From positions 595,252-659,251 of the forward strand of contig JXTC01000144.1 in NCBI GenBank assembly GCA_002914845.1: a DNA stretch of 64,000 bases, written 5' to 3'. This stretch comes from Trema orientale. Lineage: Eukaryota; Streptophyta; Magnoliopsida; Rosales; Cannabaceae. This document shows positions 60,546 to 64,000 of the stretch, one piece after another (position 1 is the first letter of the stretch; every line of letters begins with the position of its first letter). A program made the translations under genes and the position numbers. The notes under the pieces were generated by a model that worked only from the letters and a program-made list of their open reading frames with translations, had not been told where the DNA came from and did no database searches.

Positions 60546-61747
60546 TTCTGTATATAATCGGTCTAGGATTCTTAAAAATGTATAAGAAAATAAGGGTTCA
60601 AATATTATATATTAATTTCATAATAAAAAATTTAAAAAATAATTTTTTGAATATAACTATGTATAATATTTTCTATATATTATATATAGATAAAATAATA
60701 CTTGGGGTCCCAATTATTGTAACAACTTTTTAATGCCAATACACGTGGCATGTGATTTATCACCACTTCATTGGTAATAATGTATTTAATTTATTTATGG
60801 TAAATTTTTATATACTAATTGAATGGTGACAATACATACTAATGTGTTGGTACAAAAAATTTAGTATAATAGCTGGAGTCCCTAACATTATCCCGAAGAC
60901 AATTAATAAGCACATCCATATAAGGGACTTCTGCTAGTGAAATGAAAATTTTTTACGTACGTTTCATTTAAATAAATGTCCATTTTTTTGTCAAATAAGT
61001 GGATCAATTTTATTATGTATATCATATAAGAACTTATATACATTAATATAAAACTGGTTTATTGATATATTCAGGCATAGAAATAAATCTACCAATATAT
61101 GATATATTCAGTGAAAAAATTTACAAGTCATTTTACTATAAAAAGAAAAATTGGAATTTATTAAATTTGACGTGCACTTTTGTGAAATATCGAGACTCAA
61201 TTTATATGGGAGACAACACAAGATCTAGGTGTTCATTAAAAAAGGAAAAAATATTGATTTTGTGACATTTTATTCAGTAACATTTGTACCGAAAAAAAAA
61301 GGTGCCAAAATAAACACATTTTAGTGACATTACCATAAAAATGTTGTTAACTTATTCTTTTGAGGAGATCTCTAAACTTTTAACTTTGGCGACATTTAAG
61401 AAGTTAGTGGCATTTTGCTAACGCATGATTAAGTTGCGGCCGAACTCAAATATACATATATATGGCACATAGAGAGAATGAGTGAAAAAAAAGGACAAAA
61501 AAAAAAAACAGAAATAATCCATCTTATTAATGGAATGAGATTTAAAAATAAAAAGTAAAAATCCATCTTAGCATGTAAGGGACAGGTTACTCATTATCTA
61601 TAAAAAGCAATAAATGACTTTTTAGATTTAGATAGACACTAACTATAATAGATTTTTAGGTACAATTATTCAACTCATATCGCAATCTGGTCAAAATTAA
61701 ACGATGGAAATTAGAATATCTATCAAGGAGTAATATATATATATATA
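60546..61747. other. Intergenic AT-rich DNA
   Basis: No gene. At 60925-61000, GGGACTTCTGCTAGTGAAAT and TTTAAATAAATGTCCATTTT match one arm of the foldback at 61748, so it holds half of a related element. Confidence 0.4.
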
Positions 61748-61975
61748 TAGGGGATTTAGTGAAATGATTATTTTTTACACGTTATTTTAATAAATGTCCA
61801 TATTTTTTTTAATAGCAAAAATAACTTGATTATAAAAACTGATATAATGAGTGTAAAAACTAATCTAATGTTATTTGATATACTGAATGCAAGAAAAAAA
61901 AAATGATATAGACGATCATTTTGCTCTAAGAAGAAAAACAAAGACATTTATTAAAATGAAGTCTAAAAGAGGGTC
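61748..61975. repeat. Foldback MITE-like element
   Basis: The left arm GGGGATTTAGTGAAATGAT..TTTAATAAATGTCCAT faces the right arm GATCATTTTGCTCTAAG..GACATTTATTAAAAT. An AT-rich centre lies between. About 230 bp, non-coding, preceded by (TA)n. Confidence 0.55.
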
Positions 61976-62401
61976 CTTTGTTATAAATTTTCTATATCTA
62001 AACAACCTAAATAAGAAGACCAAAGCACAAGAAGGAAACTAAGAGCACGCTAATATATGATGGAGAGACATAAAAGTGCACAGATGTTGCTGGCCATAAC
62101 ATCAAAGTGGGAGGAATATTGATCCTTTGCTTGGAATTAAATGCATGTTTCATATGGGCCTATGGGAAGTACTCGTTTATGGACTATACAGTACTAGAGG
62201 CGGAGACAACACAAGTTGCAGTTGTAGGAATGAGTTCGATTAAGATCATATAAAGATAAACAGTGAGGAAGGGCAAGAAGACGTTAAGCATGTTCCAAGC
62301 ATTTGAAGGAACTTGGTTGAAGTATACTTGAAATTAGTTATAACATATCAAATATCAAAGAGTGATCATAGAGCGTGTTAAGCATTATTTAGCTTATGCA
62401 A

Positions 62402-63250
62402 GTTGTTGGGATTAACCTTGTTGATTTTGTTGTGCAAACATATCGTGAGGGACCAAGTTGGGTTCGTAGAGTACCGCCGAATTCCAAGAGGGAATCGAGG
62501 ATCCTATATGGGGAATAGAATCAATCAGCGTGCAAGTGTATAGTGGTGCTTGGCCCAATACCTATAGACTAATGTGAAAGGAGCCCAATGTCCAATATAA
62601 TGATGAATATTTGCACATATTTTGTCACTGATTAGAATATTGTAAATTAATTGCTTACAATACAAATAAGAGTGTAAACATAATAATTCCTAATAGCTTT
62701 AAGACGTGAATATGCCATATTTATTTTTGGGCGTATTCATTACTAATCATCTCCCTATACAATAAGGAATATTTCCTATTGGTTAAGCAAATGGGAAATA
62801 TTCCTAATAAGAGAAAAGATACGTACGAGCAATTGGGAATTCACTTATTTTTCTGAGAGTCAGAAAACAAGCCACATTGAAACAATATGCTCTCTCCCCT
62901 CTCTCTTTCTACCAAAAATTCTATTAAGTTCTCTTGAGTGGTGGATGTTTTAGTAGTTGTTCTTGTAATATTACTCAATGTGAGTATTCAAGGAAGAGTC
63001 TTTCCACACTAAATGTGAGACACCAAAGTGATTCTTAGATTGTCGATTTGATAACTGGCTCCACTGCCACCCACACTTCCGACACACATTCTTGACTAGG
63101 TTAGTGGATGGGATCTGTTGCTAAGTGAGTTCATGCCACACTCAACTTGCCAGATCTATGAATTGGTGTCGATCTCTCTGTTTCTTTCCTTTTTTGTATG
63201 ATTTGCTGCCACTTAGTTAATCTCTCTTAAGTATCAATTCTGTTAGTCAA
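62402..63250 (+). other. Solo-LTR-like segment (unproven)
   Basis: It begins TGTTGGGATTAACC and contains a CT-rich CTCTCTCCCCTCTCTCTTTC tract, TTCTCTTGAGTGGTGG and TTGTTCTTGTAATATTACTC, a layout reminiscent of the U3-R-U5 of a copia LTR. I could not find the matching terminal CA with a target duplication, and there is no partner LTR in the window. Confidence 0.3.
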
Positions 63251-63655
63251 ACTTACATATCAGTTCCAAACTTCCAATATTATTATACCTTCCTTCATTG
63301 GGTTGTATTCGTTCCCCTGATTCAAATATTTGTATTGGGAAAGGTCCACCAATTAAGTTACTCTTTGTAGGACTATATTCTTTACCTCCGTGGTGCTATC
63401 ATTGTGACACTGTCGAATTCAATCCAACCCCAAGTATGTTCTTCTCCCTCTCATGAAAATATAAGGGCGCGTTTGGTATAGAATTCAAATACTATTCTTT
63501 AAATTCAGAAACAGTTTTCATGTAGAAAAATAGAAGGACAAAACATTTATCATTCTAACTTTCTACATAAAAGCTGTATCTGGATTTGAAGAATATGATT
63601 CGAATTATGTACTAAACATGCCCTAATATATTCACCTCTTAATTATTAATTGCAG

Positions 63656-63757
63656 CATCTTGTTTCTCATTACAATCAAATTCAATCTGCCATTGCAAAG
63701 TTCCAAAAAATTAAGGACAGTGTCAACTAGGGGTTGAAGTTTCAAGTCACTCTCAAG
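63656..63757 (+). pseudogene. Exon-like remnant resembling an ALIX/BRO1-domain protein
   Basis: Preceded by TTGCAG and followed by GTTAGT, the 102-base segment translates as a 34-codon exon in phase 0. It contains Q-S-A-I-A-K-F-Q-K-I-K-D then G-L-K-F-Q-V-T-L, which to my recollection resembles the coiled part of plant ALIX/BRO1-domain proteins. A TAG at 63728-63730 interrupts it where a G would restore a Glu codon. No other exon is seen in the window. It is probably a captured or decayed gene piece. Confidence 0.4.
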
Positions 63758-63839
63758 GTTAGTAATTTGGAGAACTTTTCTCTCAGATAGATATTTTACC
63801 CGTCATTTTTCAAGCACAATTTTGTTTTACTCGTGGTGG

Positions 63840-64000
63840 TTGTGTTGGATTATGGCATTTGTATGTGCAGTTCATAGCTCATTCTGAGGATTTTTTCCTT
63901 TGTATTGGCCTGTTGACCTTGACACATGAAATTGAATAATATTCTTCTCCTACTGCTTTTCCAACTAGCTAATTTTATTTCGATGCTGCTAACGTCATCG
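63840..64000. repeat. SABATH downstream-flank repeat, copy C, running off the window
   Basis: ATTATGGCATTTGTATGTG.., CATTCTGAGGATTTTTTCCT, ATGAAATTGAATAATAT and ATTTTATTTCGATGCTGCTA match 53538-53720 in order. In copy A the SABATH stop codon follows about 360 bases later. Confidence 0.65.

Overview
The window is nuclear DNA from a flowering plant, most likely a eudicot. It is AT-rich and full of transposons. It carries three intron-containing protein genes with GT..AG introns, two tRNA-type loci and relics of plant retroelement lineages (Tekay chromovirus, Ty1/copia, LINE with a C-terminal RNase H). There are no operons, CRISPR arrays or other prokaryotic features. I cannot name the species. 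Two runs of N (15291-15295 and 59306) mark assembly joins.

Layout: 1-36 kb is almost entirely mobile DNA. At 1833-11826 lies a non-coding LTR element (LARD type) with a perfect 5-bp target duplication, a primer site and a polypurine tract; two younger TIR elements are nested in its left LTR. At 18384-27423 lies a decayed Ty3/gypsy Tekay-type chromovirus on the minus strand with recognisable gag, protease, RT, integrase and chromodomain. The LTRs of the two elements are related, so the second looks like the family that could have mobilised the first. Between and after them are a copia 3' end, an approximately 343-bp tandem duplication, several copies of a MITE family that lands in (TA)n tracts, foldback elements and one of two hAT-type MITEs.

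From 36 to 50 kb is the gene-bearing core: a degenerate tRNA-Asn, a long hairpin, an intact tRNA-Leu(AAG), then a tail-to-tail pair. The first is a plastid M41-like (FtsH-type) metalloprotease homologue without an ATPase module (10 exons, 335 codons, plus strand). The second is DPE1, the plastidial 4-alpha-glucanotransferase (16 exons, 580 codons, minus strand). Both reading frames reconstruct without breaks.

From 50 to 64 kb there is a second hAT-type MITE, a 5'-truncated LINE with target duplications, and one intact SABATH methyltransferase gene (3 exons, 377 codons, minus strand). Its upstream flank recurs at about 59.5-60.5 kb with no gene attached, and its downstream flank recurs at the very end of the window. 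This suggests a tandem SABATH array with one lost copy and another copy just beyond base 64000.
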